NCBI RefSeq assembly: GCF_021568315.1 | Contig: NZ_JAKGSI010000001.1 | Span: 372,001 to 436,000, forward strand | Source: Corynebacterium uropygiale | GTDB taxonomy: Bacteria > Actinomycetota > Actinomycetes > Mycobacteriales > Mycobacteriaceae | Direction of reading: 5' to 3' | DNA: 64,000 nt | Part shown: positions 43,348-55,778 of the stretch, piece after piece | How the letters are laid out: each line of letters begins with the position of its first letter | How positions within the stretch are numbered: the first letter of the stretch is position 1 | Notes under the pieces: model-generated | Databases searched by the model: none | What the model saw: the letters and a program-made list of their open reading frames with translations, nothing else | Told to the model about the DNA's origin: nothing | Translations under genes and position numbers: made by a program

Positions 43348-44097
43348 ATGAATGACACCCTTTTCACCGCGGGAGAAAACTACGCGGCGTACCGCCCGGA
43401 GTACCCGGAGGAGCTCATGCGGGGGATCCTCGAGGTCGCGCCGGGGCGCGGGCTCGCCGTGGACGTGGGCTGCGGGACGGGGCAGGCGGGCCGGAAGCTG
43501 GTGGGGCACGTCGAGAGAGTGCTGGGTATTGACCCGAGCCTCTCCCAGCTGAGCGCCGCCCCGCTGTCCCTGCGGGTGCAGGGCATTGCCGAGTCCCTGC
43601 CGTTGCGCGAGGGGGTGGCGGATCTCCTCATCATCGCGCAATCGATGCACTGGGTGCAGCCCGAGCCCTTCTTCCGCGAGGTCTCCCGGGTCCTCGCGCC
43701 GGGCGGGATCCTCGCCGTGCTCAGCTACGCGACGTGCAGTGTGTCGGATAGGTCCGTCGACGCCTTCTTCCAGGACTTTTATTGGGGCCCCTTCCACCGT
43801 TTCTGGGAGCCGGAGCGCGCGCTCGTGGAGAGGGGGCTGCGCGACATCGAGGTGCCGGGGGAGCCAGTGGAGCTGCCCTTCGCGGCGCCGGCCGTCATGG
43901 AGAAGAGCATGGACCTGCCGGCCTTCGAGGGCTACCTGGGCACGTGGTCGGCGGTGCGCACCGCGGAGAAGGAGGGGCCCGCGGCCCGCGCGGAGTTCGA
44001 CGCCTTCCTCGCCGAGCTCCGGGAGGTCTGGGGCGAACCCGGCCGGCGCCTTCAGGTGACGTGGCCGCTCACGGTGCTTGTGCGTCGCGGGCTGTGA
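43348..44097 (+). CDS. Class I SAM-dependent methyltransferase
   Basis: 249 residues. Motif I is AVDVGCGTGQAGRKL, and LIIAQSMHWVQPEPFFREVSR and RVLAPGGILAV are post-motif signatures of the methyltransferase-11 type. The N-terminus FTAGENYAAYRPEYPEELM is typical of small-molecule methyltransferases. The substrate is unknown. It is followed by tsaB after 22 bp, which has a possible promoter of its own, so an operon is not certain. Confidence 0.85.
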   Translation: MNDTLFTAGENYAAYRPEYPEELMRGILEVAPGRGLAVDVGCGTGQAGRKLVGHVERVLGIDPSLSQLSAAPLSLRVQGIAESLPLREGVADLLIIAQSMHWVQPEPFFREVSRVLAPGGILAVLSYATCSVSDRSVDAFFQDFYWGPFHRFWEPERALVERGLRDIEVPGEPVELPFAAPAVMEKSMDLPAFEGYLGTWSAVRTAEKEGPAARAEFDAFLAELREVWGEPGRRLQVTWPLTVLVRRGL

Positions 44098-44105
44098 GCG
44101 GGGAC

Positions 44106-44111
44106 TACCCT
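44106..44111 (+). promoter_or_regulatory. Possible -10 of a leaderless tsaB transcript
   Basis: TACCCT ends 8 nt before the GTG start at 44120. Confidence 0.35.
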
Positions 44112-44119
44112 TAGGGATC

Positions 44120-44821
44120 GTGCTCACTCTCGCCATCGATACCGCAACCTCTGACCTCGTCGTCGGGCTCGTGGATGCGAGCCCTCGCCCCGCGCCCGAG
44201 GCCCCCCGCGCCGAGCTGCGCGAGGAGGTCATCATCCGCGGCACCCGGCATCACAACGAGCAGCTTGTCCCCGCTGTGCTCGACACGCTGCGGCGCGCCG
44301 GCGCGGAGATGGGGGACCTGGAGGCCGTCGTCGTGGGCTGCGGCCCCGGCCCCTTCACCGGGCTGCGCGTGGGGATGGCGACGGGCCAGGCCTTCGCCGA
44401 CGCCCTCGGAATCCCCGTCTACGGGGTGTGTTCCCTCGACGCCATCTGGCGCGGCATGCGCGAGGCGCTCCCGGAGGCCACGGACTTCCTCGTGGCCACG
44501 GACGCCCGCCGCCGCGAGGTCTATTGGGCCCGCTACACCGCCACCGAGCGGGTGGCCGGCCCCGATGTCATCGCCCCCGCGGAGCTCGAGATCCCGCCGA
44601 TCGTCGAGGCTATCAACGTGCCGGTCCGGCTGAGCGAGAGCCTCGCCAGCGATCATCCGGCCCCGCGCTTCGACCTCGCCCCCACCCCGGTGGCGCTCGT
44701 GGAATCCGCCGCGCTGGGGGAGCCCCCCGAGCCGCTGCGCGCCCTCTACCTGCGCCGTCCCGACGCCCAGGTGCCGCGCTCGCGGCCGCTCTCGCCCGCG
44801 ATCCCGCGGAGCGACTCATGA
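44120..44821 (+). CDS. tsaB: tRNA threonylcarbamoyladenosine biosynthesis protein TsaB
   Basis: 233 residues from GTG 44120 (VLTLAIDTATSDLVVGL). It is an ASKHA-fold protein that dimerises with TsaD in t6A synthesis, with the diagnostic VVVGCGPGPFTGLRVGMATG. Earlier in-frame starts overlap the preceding methyltransferase and are not family-like. It overlaps rimI by 4 bp (ATGA). Confidence 0.93.
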   Translation: MLTLAIDTATSDLVVGLVDASPRPAPEAPRAELREEVIIRGTRHHNEQLVPAVLDTLRRAGAEMGDLEAVVVGCGPGPFTGLRVGMATGQAFADALGIPVYGVCSLDAIWRGMREALPEATDFLVATDARRREVYWARYTATERVAGPDVIAPAELEIPPIVEAINVPVRLSESLASDHPAPRFDLAPTPVALVESAALGEPPEPLRALYLRRPDAQVPRSRPLSPAIPRSDS

Positions 44822-45297
44822 CCTGGATGCTCCGGGAGCTCACCGTGGCGGACATCCCGCGCGTGGCCGAACTCGAACAGCTGCTCTTCCCGGGCGATGA
44901 TCCCTGGTCCGCCCAGGCTTTCCGGGAGGAGCTCGCGCAGCCGCACACCTTCTATGTCGTGGCCTGCTCGGAGGAGCGCCCGGGTGACGTCGTCGGCTAT
45001 GCGGGCCTGGCAGTGATGGGGCCGACGACGGCACCCGAGTGCGAGGTCCACACGATCGGGGTGGACCCCGCGCTGCAGGGGCAGGGCATCGGACGGCTGC
45101 TCCTGGGGAACCTTCTGGCCGTGGCGGATGCGCTGCGGGCGCCGATCTTCCTCGAGGTGAGGACGGACAATGCGCCGGCGCGAGGGCTCTATGAGTCGGT
45201 GGGCTTTGAGGCCCTGGGAATCAGGAAGAATTACTATCAGCCCAGCGGGGCCGATGCGGTGACAATGCGCCGTCCGGCCGTGGAGCAGGAAGGATAA
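44818..45297 (+). CDS. rimI: Ribosomal protein S18 alanine N-acetyltransferase-like GNAT (RimI)
   Basis: 159 residues from ATG 44818. A GNAT fold with the acetyl-CoA loop in [18 protein letters not shown] and the C-terminal [23 protein letters not shown] characteristic of RimI. It acetylates N-terminal residues, in other bacteria Ala1 of S18. The tsaB-rimI-tsaD order is conserved in actinobacteria. tsaD follows by 4 bp. Confidence 0.93.
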   Translation: MTWMLRELTVADIPRVAELEQLLFPGDDPWSAQAFREELAQPHTFYVVACSEERPGDVVGYAGLAVMGPTTAPECEVHTIGVDPALQGQGIGRLLLGNLLAVADALRAPIFLEVRTDNAPARGLYESVGFEALGIRKNYYQPSGADAVTMRRPAVEQEG

Positions 45298-45301
45298 GAC
45301 G

Positions 45302-46366
45302 ATGTCACGGATCATCCTCGGCGTGGAGAGCTCCTGCGATGAGACAGGGGTGGGGATCGTGCGCCTGGAGGACAACGGGTACATGGAGATCCTCGCCAAC
45401 CAGGTGGCGAGCTCGATGAGCGAGCACGCGCGCTTCGGCGGCGTCGTGCCGGAGATCGCCAGCCGCGCCCACCTCGAGGCGATGAGCAGCGTCATGCACG
45501 CGGCCCTCGAGGAAGCCGGCATCGATCGTCCCGACGCCGTGGCCGCGACCGTCGGCCCGGGCCTCGCGGGGGCGCTGCTTGTGGGGGCATCCGCGGCCAA
45601 GGCCTACGCGGCCGCATGGGGTGTGCCTTTTTATGGGGTCAACCACTTGGGCGGTCACGTGGCGGTGGCCAATCTCGGCGACGAGGTCCTCCCGCACGCC
45701 GTGGCCCTGCTCGTGAGCGGCGGGCACACGCAGCTGCTCGAAGTCGATGCGGTGGGCAGGCCGTTGCGGGAGCTGGGCAGCACGCTCGACGACGCAGCGG
45801 GGGAGGCCTATGACAAGGTCGCCCGCCTGCTGGGGCTGGGCTATCCGGGCGGGCCGGTCATCGACCGCTGCGCCCGCGAGGGCAACCCCACAGCCATTCA
45901 CTTCCCCCGGGGGCTCATGAAGCGGCCGGAGACCCGCTTCGACTTCTCCTTCTCCGGGCTGAAGACGGCGGTAGCCCGCTACGTCGAGGCCGCGGAGCGC
46001 GAGGGGCGGATGATCGACCTTCCCGATGTGTGCGCGAGCTTCCAGGAGGCCGTGTGCGATGTCCTCACGAAGAAGGCAGTGCGGGCCTGCCAGGAGGTGG
46101 GCGCCGGCGTGCTGCTGCTCGGCGGGGGAGTGGCGGCGAATTCTCGCCTCCGGGAGCTGGCCGCGGCGCGCTGCTCCTCGGCGTGCATTGAGCTGCGGGT
46201 TCCGCCGCTGGGGCTCTGCACGGATAACGGCGTGATGATTGCGGCGGTGGCGGCTCAGCTCATCCACGAGGGAGCTCCGGCCTCCCCGCTCGACGTCGGC
46301 ACGGACCCATCGATGGAGGTCGAGACGCCTTTGGCAGGTGCCACGGTTGAGTGCTGGCACTCGTAA
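45302..46366 (+). CDS. tsaD: tRNA N6-adenosine threonylcarbamoyltransferase TsaD
   Basis: 354 residues, the catalytic subunit that transfers threonylcarbamoyl to A37 of ANN-decoding tRNAs. The metal site is in [13 protein letters not shown], with [11 protein letters not shown] and [15 protein letters not shown] as further signatures. GAAGGA precedes the ATG. Its last codon and stop lie inside the CIRCE operator of groES-groEL. Confidence 0.96.
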   Translation: MSRIILGVESSCDETGVGIVRLEDNGYMEILANQVASSMSEHARFGGVVPEIASRAHLEAMSSVMHAALEEAGIDRPDAVAATVGPGLAGALLVGASAAKAYAAAWGVPFYGVNHLGGHVAVANLGDEVLPHAVALLVSGGHTQLLEVDAVGRPLRELGSTLDDAAGEAYDKVARLLGLGYPGGPVIDRCAREGNPTAIHFPRGLMKRPETRFDFSFSGLKTAVARYVEAAEREGRMIDLPDVCASFQEAVCDVLTKKAVRACQEVGAGVLLLGGGVAANSRLRELAAARCSSACIELRVPPLGLCTDNGVMIAAVAAQLIHEGAPASPLDVGTDPSMEVETPLAGATVECWHS

Positions 46367-46375
46367 GGGTAGAGT
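46347..46375 (+). promoter_or_regulatory. Promoter of groES-groEL
   Basis: TTGAGT (46347-46352), 17-bp spacer, TAGAGT (46370-46375). It overlaps both the tsaD stop and the CIRCE element, giving a leader of about 105 nt. Confidence 0.65.
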
Positions 46376-46380
46376 GCCAG
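46354..46380 (+). promoter_or_regulatory. CIRCE operator (HrcA binding site)
   Basis: CTGGCACTC (46354-46362), N9, GAGTGCCAG (46372-46380): a perfect 9-bp inverted repeat with the canonical 9-bp spacer and the GCACTC/GAGTGC core of CIRCE. HrcA binding here would block the overlapping promoter until heat shock. Confidence 0.92.
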
Positions 46381-46485
46381 GCAGGTTGTTCTTAACAGAC
46401 AGTTGTTCACCCGCGACGACGGCTGTGCTGCAGTCCACAACCGGCACATTCACAGTTCATCAATAGTCCACTACGGAGGAACATC

Positions 46486-48416
<1,931 letters not shown>

Positions 48417-48433
48417 GCGGTGAAGGCCTTCGA

Positions 48434-48466
48434 CGCCCCGCCGGGGAGATGATCCCTGGCGGGGCG
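48434..48466. terminator. Bidirectional hairpin between groEL and whcB
   Basis: CGCCCCGCC (48434-48442) pairs with GGCGGGGCG (48458-48466). It lies between convergent genes and has no long T-tract on either side. Confidence 0.5.
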
Positions 48467-48500
48467 CTCGTGTGCGGTAGGGAGGGGAGGGGCGGGGAAG

Positions 48501-48791
48501 CTAGGAGACCTCGGAGAGGCGCCGGCGAAGGAGCACCTCGCGCTCCTGTTCGCCCAGGCCGCCCCAGACCCCATAGGGCTCCTGGGTGCTCAGCGCGTGG
48601 CGGCGGCACTCCTCGAGGACGGGGCAGGCGTGGCAGATCGCTTTGGCTTGGCGCTCGCGACGCTCACGGGCCCGGCCGCGCTCGCCCTCGGGGTGGTAGA
48701 AGAGGTCGGAATCTTCGCCCCGGCAGGCCCCGAGGTATTGCCACTCCCAGTGATCGGCGGTCGGTCCGGGTAAGAGGTGAACGAGCGTCAT
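48501..48791 (-). CDS. whcB: WhiB-family iron-sulfur regulator (WhcB/WhiB3-like)
   Basis: 96 residues. The four [4Fe-4S] ligands are Cys23 (GACRG), Cys53, Cys56 and Cys62 (AICHACPVLEEC), followed by the GVWGG turn and a basic DNA-binding tail (LLRRRLSEVS). WhiB proteins bind the housekeeping sigma factor and respond to redox or NO. Position beside sigD-rsdA-guaB matches whcB of C. glutamicum and whiB3 of M. tuberculosis; the symbol rests on that synteny. Confidence 0.88.
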   Translation of the reverse strand: MTLVHLLPGPTADHWEWQYLGACRGEDSDLFYHPEGERGRARERRERQAKAICHACPVLEECRRHALSTQEPYGVWGGLGEQEREVLLRRRLSEVS

Positions 48792-48841
48792 CGTGTGAAA
48801 ACTCCCTGGAGATTCGATGTGTCATCATCGCGGCGGATGGG

Positions 48842-48905
48842 GTTGGCCCCAGTGTGAAGTGCCAACATGACACTCATGTGACGGAAAAGTGAATGAATTG
48901 TTCAC
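48842..48905. promoter_or_regulatory. Inverted repeats in the divergent whcB-sigD region
   Basis: GTTGGC/GCCAAC (48842-48847 and 48861-48866) and GTGAA/TTCAC (48889-48893 and 48901-48905) lie in the 294-bp gap. Possible operators or leader stems; no regulator is identified. Confidence 0.25.
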
Positions 48906-49085
48906 CTTGGCCGAAGTTCACTTGACGTCAGATCTCTGCAGGTGGGCGGAGGAGGCCAGGGCGCGGTGTGCTCTCAGTCCCATTGAGCTACTACAGTGAG
49001 ATGGTGCTATGCATGCGGGAAGCGCCATGAATGGTGCTGCGCAGTGCGAGCATCCCCCGGATGACCGCTGAAGGAAGTGACTGGA

Positions 49086-49652
49086 GTGCCTGATACCGAG
49101 ACGCAGCTGGGAGAGCTTGTCCCCCAGGCTGCCGCGGGGGATCGGACGGCGCTCAACCGGGTGGTGGGCCTCGTGTACCCGCCGGTGCTGCGCTATGTGC
49201 GCGCCCGGATCGGGGGTGGCGTGACCCCCACACCGGAGGACGTGGCCCAGGATATTTGTTTGGCGGTCGCGACGTCCCTGCCCACCTACGTCGATCGTGG
49301 GCGCCCCTTCATGGCCTATGTGTACGGGATCGCGTTCAACAAGGTGGCGGATGCGCACCGGACGTTGTCGCGGGATCGGCTCCACCCCACGGAGGAGGTT
49401 CCGGAGACTGTCGTCGAGCACGATACCCCGGAGGAGTGGGCGCTCATCGCGGATGGGCGTAACAGAGTTCGAGCGCTGCTCGATTCATTGAATGAGAAGT
49501 CTCGCAATATTCTGATCCTCCGTATTTTCGAGGGTCTCAGTGCAGAAGAAACGGCGGCAATTGTGGGTAGTACTCCCGGAGCGGTGCGCGTGGCACAGCA
49601 TCGTGCTCTGGCGTCTTTGCGGAAGAAGTTGGGAGAGGAGGCGCAGTCATGA
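49086..49652 (+). CDS. sigD: ECF-type RNA polymerase sigma factor SigD
   Basis: 188 residues from GTG 49086, chosen because GAAGGAAG sits 8 nt upstream; a GTG at 49077 would fall on that site. Region 2 is in YPPVLRYVRARIGGG and TPEDVAQDICLAVATSLPTY, and region 4 is ILRIFEGLSAEETAAIVGST with SPGAV-type recognition (TPGAVRVAQHRAL). SigD in corynebacteria and mycobacteria controls envelope genes, including L,D-transpeptidases. It overlaps rsdA by 4 bp. Confidence 0.93.
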   Translation: MPDTETQLGELVPQAAAGDRTALNRVVGLVYPPVLRYVRARIGGGVTPTPEDVAQDICLAVATSLPTYVDRGRPFMAYVYGIAFNKVADAHRTLSRDRLHPTEEVPETVVEHDTPEEWALIADGRNRVRALLDSLNEKSRNILILRIFEGLSAEETAAIVGSTPGAVRVAQHRALASLRKKLGEEAQS

Positions 49653-50407
49653 GTGATCGTGAGGATCTGTCCTTCTCGGACATCGCAGCGGATGATGCCT
49701 TCCTGGACGCCCTCTCTCGTGGCGAGGATCCCTCCGACGGGAAGGATCCCCTCGCCGCCCTGCTTCTTGACCTGCGCGAGGACACGGAGGCCCCCATGCC
49801 GGCGGCCCCGCTCCTCGCGGAGGTGAGCTCCCTCGATGGGGCTCGACGACGCCAGCCCGGCGCGTGGCGTCGTCATCTCGCCAGCGGCCTGGTGGGGGCT
49901 GCGGCGGCCACGCTCGTCATCGCGGGCTCCGGGGCTGCGCTCTATCGCGCCGAGCCCGGCTCGCCGCTGTGGGGGCTGGCGTCCATGGTCTTCGATGACC
50001 GGGCTGCCGTCGTCGAGCTCTCAAGCACGCTGGATGACATGGATGAGGCCGTCGACGGCGGCAAGAGCCCCGACGAGCTGCGCGCCCTCCTTGACCGGGC
50101 GCGGGAGCGACTGCGCGCGCAGGATGCGGAGGTGAGCGCGACCCCGGCGTCCTCGAGCTCGCGCCCGACGGCCTCCGCGGAGCCGTCCACCGAGGCCCCG
50201 GCCGTGCCGGCGCCCGAGACCGTGACGCTGACGGAAACCATCACCGTGACGGCCGTCCCCACGCCGGAGCCCAGCGCGACGCTCGATCCCACGGGGGAGC
50301 CGGAGAGCCCCGCGGCGCCGATGACTCCCGCTGATCCCGCGCCCGAGGCGGATGCGGGAGCCCCGCAGAGCTCGGCCCCGGCCCCGGCGGGCGTGCCGCA
50401 GCCCTAG
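49649..50407 (+). CDS. rsdA: Anti-sigma-D factor RsdA
   Basis: 252 residues. The cytosolic N-terminus with FSDIAADDAFLDALSRG is the short sigma-D-binding region. One membrane helix lies at about 75-98 (LVGAAAATLVIAGSGAALY), and the extracytoplasmic C-terminus is Pro/Ala/Thr-rich and disordered. It overlaps sigD (ATGA), ensuring balanced production; release probably follows regulated proteolysis. Identification rests on motif and synteny. Confidence 0.88.
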   Translation: MSDREDLSFSDIAADDAFLDALSRGEDPSDGKDPLAALLLDLREDTEAPMPAAPLLAEVSSLDGARRRQPGAWRRHLASGLVGAAAATLVIAGSGAALYRAEPGSPLWGLASMVFDDRAAVVELSSTLDDMDEAVDGGKSPDELRALLDRARERLRAQDAEVSATPASSSSRPTASAEPSTEAPAVPAPETVTLTETITVTAVPTPEPSATLDPTGEPESPAAPMTPADPAPEADAGAPQSSAPAPAGVPQP

Positions 50408-50490
50408 CCGGAACCCCGCCTGTGGGGACCGCGCGATCCCTCGGATCCCTCCCGAATGACCTGTGCGATGAGCAGGGCGCCCATCATGAC

Positions 50491-50496
50491 TAAAGT
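50491..50496 (+). promoter_or_regulatory. Candidate -10 of guaB
   Basis: TAAAGT lies 47 nt before the guaB ATG; the -35 is not evident. Confidence 0.3.
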
Positions 50497-50498
50497 GA

Positions 50499-52064
<1,566 letters not shown>

Positions 52065-52095
52065 AACTCTCAAGAACTGAGGAAAGAATCCACAG

Positions 52096-53241
52096 ATGCG
52101 TAATTACCAGGACATCGGGATCGGGCGCCAGGCTCGTCGGAGCTACTACCTGAGCCAAATCGGCATCGTCCCGAAGCGGCGGACGCGCTCCTCCGCGGAT
52201 GTCGACACGAGCTGGCACATCGATGCCTACTCCTTTGAGATCCCGCTCCTTTCCCACCCGACGGACGCCCTGGCCAGCCCGGAATTCGTCATGGAGATGA
52301 GCCGGCTGGGCGGGCTGGCCGTCATCAACGCCGAGGGGATCTGGGGGCGCCACGAGGACCTCGACGCCGCCTATGAGGAGATCATCTCCTCGGGGCAGCG
52401 CAGCCAGCGCCTCGCGACGAAGACCCTGCAGCGCCTCCACGCCGCGCCCCTGCAGACGGAGCTTCTCTCCGAGCGCATCCAGAAGGTGCGCGATTCGGGG
52501 GCGACGGTTGCCGTGCGCGTCTCCCCGCAGAACGCCCGGGAGCTGGCCCCCACTGTCATCGCGGCGGGCGCGGAGATCCTCTTCATCCAGGGCACCGTCA
52601 TCTCGGCGGAGCACGTGAGCCGCGAGGGGGAGTCCCTCAACCTCAAGGAGTTCATCGGTTCCCTGGACATCCCGGTGGTTGCCGGCGGGGTGACGGACTA
52701 TACCACGGCCCTGCACCTCATGCGCAGTGGCGCCGCGGGCGTCATCGTCGGCGGCGGGGAGAACACGAACGAGTTCGCCATGGGCATCACCGCAGGCATG
52801 GCCACCTCCATCGTGGATGTGGCAGCCGCGCGTCGTGACTACCTCGATGAGACCGGGGGTCGCTACGTCCACATCATCGCGGACGGGGAGATCGAGGGCT
52901 CCGGGCACATCGCCCGGGCGATCGCCTGCGGCGCCGACGCCGTCATGGCGGGCTCCCTGCTCGCCGACGCCGCGGAGGCCCCCGCGAAGTGCTGGTTCTG
53001 GCCCTCCGCCGCGGCGCACCCCCGATTCCCGCGGGGCGCCCTGGAGTCCTCCTTCCGTCGCTCCCTCTTCGAGGAGGGGCTGGAGGAGCGCCCGAGCCTC
53101 GAGGCCGTGCTCTATGGGCCGTCGACGGACGTCGAGGGCCGGGAGAACATCATCGGAGGCCTGCGCCGCGCGATGGCGAAGTGCGGCTACACGGACCTCA
53201 AGCGCTTCCAGAAGGCTGAACTGAACATCACGAGCTGGTAG
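52096..53241 (+). CDS. guaB3: GuaB3 family IMP dehydrogenase-related protein
   Basis: 381 residues. It is an IMPDH/GMPR barrel without CBS domains, starting MRNYQDIGIGRQARRSYYL, with AAGVIVGGGENTNEFAMGI where IMPDH has its catalytic Cys loop. The Cys loop GSxC is absent from that segment, so classical IMPDH chemistry is uncertain. The guaB-guaB3-guaA order is conserved in actinobacteria. GAGGAAAG precedes the ATG. Confidence 0.92.
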   Translation: MRNYQDIGIGRQARRSYYLSQIGIVPKRRTRSSADVDTSWHIDAYSFEIPLLSHPTDALASPEFVMEMSRLGGLAVINAEGIWGRHEDLDAAYEEIISSGQRSQRLATKTLQRLHAAPLQTELLSERIQKVRDSGATVAVRVSPQNARELAPTVIAAGAEILFIQGTVISAEHVSREGESLNLKEFIGSLDIPVVAGGVTDYTTALHLMRSGAAGVIVGGGENTNEFAMGITAGMATSIVDVAAARRDYLDETGGRYVHIIADGEIEGSGHIARAIACGADAVMAGSLLADAAEAPAKCWFWPSAAAHPRFPRGALESSFRRSLFEEGLEERPSLEAVLYGPSTDVEGRENIIGGLRRAMAKCGYTDLKRFQKAELNITSW

Positions 53242-53249
53242 GCATGCCG

Positions 53250-53255
53250 TAGAAT
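53250..53255 (+). promoter_or_regulatory. -10 box of a leaderless guaA transcript
   Basis: TAGAAT ends 7 nt before the GTG start at 53263; no Shine-Dalgarno. Confidence 0.6.
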
Positions 53256-53262
53256 CAGGTCC

Positions 53263-54840
53263 GTGACACAGCCTGATCAACATCCTCGTCCTGTTCAGCA
53301 CCGGCCGGTCCTCGTCATGGACTTCGGCGCCCAATACGCGCAGCTCATCGCGCGTCGCGTGCGGGAAGCCTCGCTGTATTCGGAGGTCATTCCCCACACC
53401 GCGACGGCTGCCGAGGTCGCCGCGAAGGACCCGGTGGCGCTCATCCTGTCCGGCGGCCCCTCCTCCGTGTACGAAGAGGGGGCGCCGAGCCTTGATCCGG
53501 CCATCCTTGACCTGGGTGTGCCGGTTTTTGGCATTTGTTATGGCTTCCAGGCGATGACCCACGCCCTGGGCGGCACGGTGGCCCAGACCGGCATCCGCGA
53601 GTACGGCCGCACCTCCATGGAGGTGCTGGGCGGCAGCCTGCACGCCGGTTTCGAGCACAACCACAAGGTGTGGATGAGCCACGGGGACTCCGTCTCCCAG
53701 GCGCCGGAGGGCTTCGAGGTCACCGCGCGGACCGAGGGCGCCCCGGTCGCGGCCTTCGAGTGCCCGGCTCGACGGATGGCGGGCGTGCAGTACCACCCGG
53801 AGGTCCTCCACTCGCCGCACGGGCAGGAGGTGCTCACCCGCTTCCTCACGGAGATCGCGGGCCTCGAGCAGAACTGGACTCCGGCGAATATCGCCGAGGA
53901 ACTCATCGAGTCGGTGCGCGCCCGCGTGGGCGAGGACGGCCGTGCCATCTGCGGCCTGTCTGGCGGGGTAGACTCCGCGGTGGCCGCGGCCCTGGTCCAG
54001 CGCGCTATCGGTGACCGTCTGACCTGCGTCTTCGTGGACCACGGCCTGCTGCGCGCCGGGGAGCGGGAGCAGGTGGAGAAGGACTTCGTTGCGGCGACGG
54101 GCGCCAAGCTTGTCACCCTCGACGAGCGGGAGGCGTTCCTCTCCAAGCTGGCCGGGGTGACCGAGCCGGAGGCGAAGCGCAAAGCCATTGGCGCCGAGTT
54201 CATCCGCGCGTTCGAGCGGGCTGTCGCCGGAGTCCTCGAGGGGCAGCAGGTGGATTTCCTCGTGCAGGGAACCCTGTACCCGGACGTCGTCGAGTCCGGC
54301 GGGGGCACGGGCACCGCGAACATCAAGAGCCACCACAACGTAGGCGGGCTTCCCGACGACGTCGAGTTCACCCTCGTCGAGCCGCTGCGCCTCCTCTTCA
54401 AGGATGAGGTGCGGGCCGTCGGTCGGGAGCTCGGGCTGCCGGAGGCCATCGTGGGCCGCCAGCCCTTCCCGGGGCCGGGCCTGGGTATCCGCATCATCGG
54501 CGAGGTGACGGCGGAGCGCCTGGAGATTCTGCGGGCGGCGGATGCCATCGCGCGCGAGGAGCTCACGGCCGCGGGGCTGGACGATACGATCTGGCAGTGC
54601 CCGGTGGTGCTGCTCGCCGACGTGCGCTCCGTCGGGGTGCAGGGCGATGGCCGCACCTACGGGCACCCGGTGGTGCTGCGGCCCGTCGCCAGCGAGGACG
54701 CCATGACTGCCGACTGGGTCCGCGTCCCCTACGACACCCTGGAGAAGATCTCCACCCGGATCACCAACGAGGTCCCGGAGATCAACCGCGTCGTCCTCGA
54801 CGTGACCTCCAAGCCGCCGGCCACGATTGAGTGGGAGTAG
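53263..54840 (+). CDS. guaA: GMP synthase (glutamine-hydrolysing)
   Basis: 525 residues, GTG start. The class I glutaminase domain has nucleophile Cys in [10 protein letters not shown] and His in QYHPEVLHS. The ATP pyrophosphatase domain has the P-loop [13 protein letters not shown], and the dimerisation domain ends KPPATIEWE. It converts XMP to GMP. It appears to have its own leaderless promoter in addition to read-through from guaB3. Confidence 0.97.
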   Translation: MTQPDQHPRPVQHRPVLVMDFGAQYAQLIARRVREASLYSEVIPHTATAAEVAAKDPVALILSGGPSSVYEEGAPSLDPAILDLGVPVFGICYGFQAMTHALGGTVAQTGIREYGRTSMEVLGGSLHAGFEHNHKVWMSHGDSVSQAPEGFEVTARTEGAPVAAFECPARRMAGVQYHPEVLHSPHGQEVLTRFLTEIAGLEQNWTPANIAEELIESVRARVGEDGRAICGLSGGVDSAVAAALVQRAIGDRLTCVFVDHGLLRAGEREQVEKDFVAATGAKLVTLDEREAFLSKLAGVTEPEAKRKAIGAEFIRAFERAVAGVLEGQQVDFLVQGTLYPDVVESGGGTGTANIKSHHNVGGLPDDVEFTLVEPLRLLFKDEVRAVGRELGLPEAIVGRQPFPGPGLGIRIIGEVTAERLEILRAADAIAREELTAAGLDDTIWQCPVVLLADVRSVGVQGDGRTYGHPVVLRPVASEDAMTADWVRVPYDTLEKISTRITNEVPEINRVVLDVTSKPPATIEWE

Positions 54841-54841
54841 C

Positions 54842-55132
54842 ATGCGCGTCGGTCCGCACCCGGGCGGGAAAGACCGGGAGCCCGGCGCCTTCGGCGGCGC
54901 GCCCTGGCGCTATGCGCAGGAGCGGAAGACCTTTGAGCTGCAGCCCGGGCGCACCCTGGTCTTTGCCGTGATCTTTGCGGCGATTGTCATCTGGCAGGGG
55001 CACATGCCCATGCTGTGGTGGCCGCTCGTGCTCTTTGCCGTGTGGGTGATTTTCACCCTCGCGCACTGGTTCTACGTGTGGGCGAATAACAAGATCCAGG
55101 ACTTCGTGGAGAAGGCCCGGGAGAGAGACTAA
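54842..55132 (+). CDS. Small two-helix membrane protein
   Basis: 96 residues from ATG 54842, one base after the guaA stop; an alternative start at 54827 would overlap guaA. A polar N-terminus of about 35 residues is followed by two hydrophobic helices (TLVFAVIFAAIVIW and WWPLVLFAVWVIFTLAHW) and a charged tail. Function unknown. It is probably cotranscribed with guaA, with a strong terminator behind it. Confidence 0.65.
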   Translation: MRVGPHPGGKDREPGAFGGAPWRYAQERKTFELQPGRTLVFAVIFAAIVIWQGHMPMLWWPLVLFAVWVIFTLAHWFYVWANNKIQDFVEKARERD

Positions 55133-55147
55133 GCCGAGATGCGAGAA

Positions 55148-55190
55148 GCCGGCCGCCTGCTGAATATCCAGCGGCGGCCGGCTGTTTCGT
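55148..55190. terminator. Terminator after the guaA unit
   Basis: GCCGGCCGCC (55148-55157)/GGCGGCCGGC (55173-55182) with an inner GCTG/CAGC extension, then TGTTTCGT. It lies between convergent genes. Confidence 0.75.
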
Positions 55191-55226
55191 GCGCGAGGCC
55201 CCGTGGCTGGGGCCGCGCGGGAGCGG

Positions 55227-55649
55227 CTAGCGGCGCGGTGAGGTGGGGGAGGCGTCGTCGAGATGGGCGAGGGCACGGCTGCCGTCGACGTGGGGGAGGA
55301 CCAGGTACATCCACACGCTGATCGCTGCCCAGATGAGTGCGGTGCCCAGGAGGGGGAGGGGCGCGAAGATCGGGGTGATCATGAGCGCCAGCCACACGAG
55401 GAAGAGCGGCAGCATGGAGCTGATCGTTGGTCGGTAGGCGACGTGATGGCTCTCCATGATGGAGCGGATCTCCCGCCGATAGGGGTGGCTGAAAATGAGA
55501 AGGCACGCGACGCCGATGCACACGACCAGGACCGTGACCTGCACCCCGCGCGCGAGGGAGGTGGAGAGCACCGCGACGCCCACCCCAATGAGGAGTGAGG
55601 AGAGAACACGGACACTCTGCGGGGTGGGAACAGGACTGGGCGGAAGCAT
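55227..55649 (-). CDS. Four-helix membrane protein of unknown function
   Basis: 140 residues from ATG 55649; an upstream GTG at 55667 would add six residues. Four hydrophobic segments are arranged in two pairs around a basic loop (FSHPYRREIRSIMESHH), ending in a polar tail. GACAAT lies 6 nt before the ATG on the minus strand and could be the -10 of a leaderless transcript. It is divergent from imuA'. No family is recognised. Confidence 0.6.
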   Translation of the reverse strand: MLPPSPVPTPQSVRVLSSLLIGVGVAVLSTSLARGVQVTVLVVCIGVACLLIFSHPYRREIRSIMESHHVAYRPTISSMLPLFLVWLALMITPIFAPLPLLGTALIWAAISVWMYLVLPHVDGSRALAHLDDASPTSPRR

Positions 55650-55742
55650 ATCGGCATTGTCGCACACGAGGTCATGGTCGAGGAGTCCGGGGCGCGGTCG
55701 CCCGCCTCTGAACTGCCCTTTTGTGCCGACGGCCAGCGGGGG

Positions 55743-55771
55743 TTGACCCTAGCCCTTTCCCGCGGCATACT
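55743..55771 (+). promoter_or_regulatory. Promoter of imuA'-imuB (leaderless)
   Basis: TTGACC (55743-55748), 17-bp spacer, CATACT (55766-55771), 7 nt before ATG 55779. It has the best -35/-10 pair among the leaderless candidates. Confidence 0.6.
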
Positions 55772-55778
55772 CATTCTC

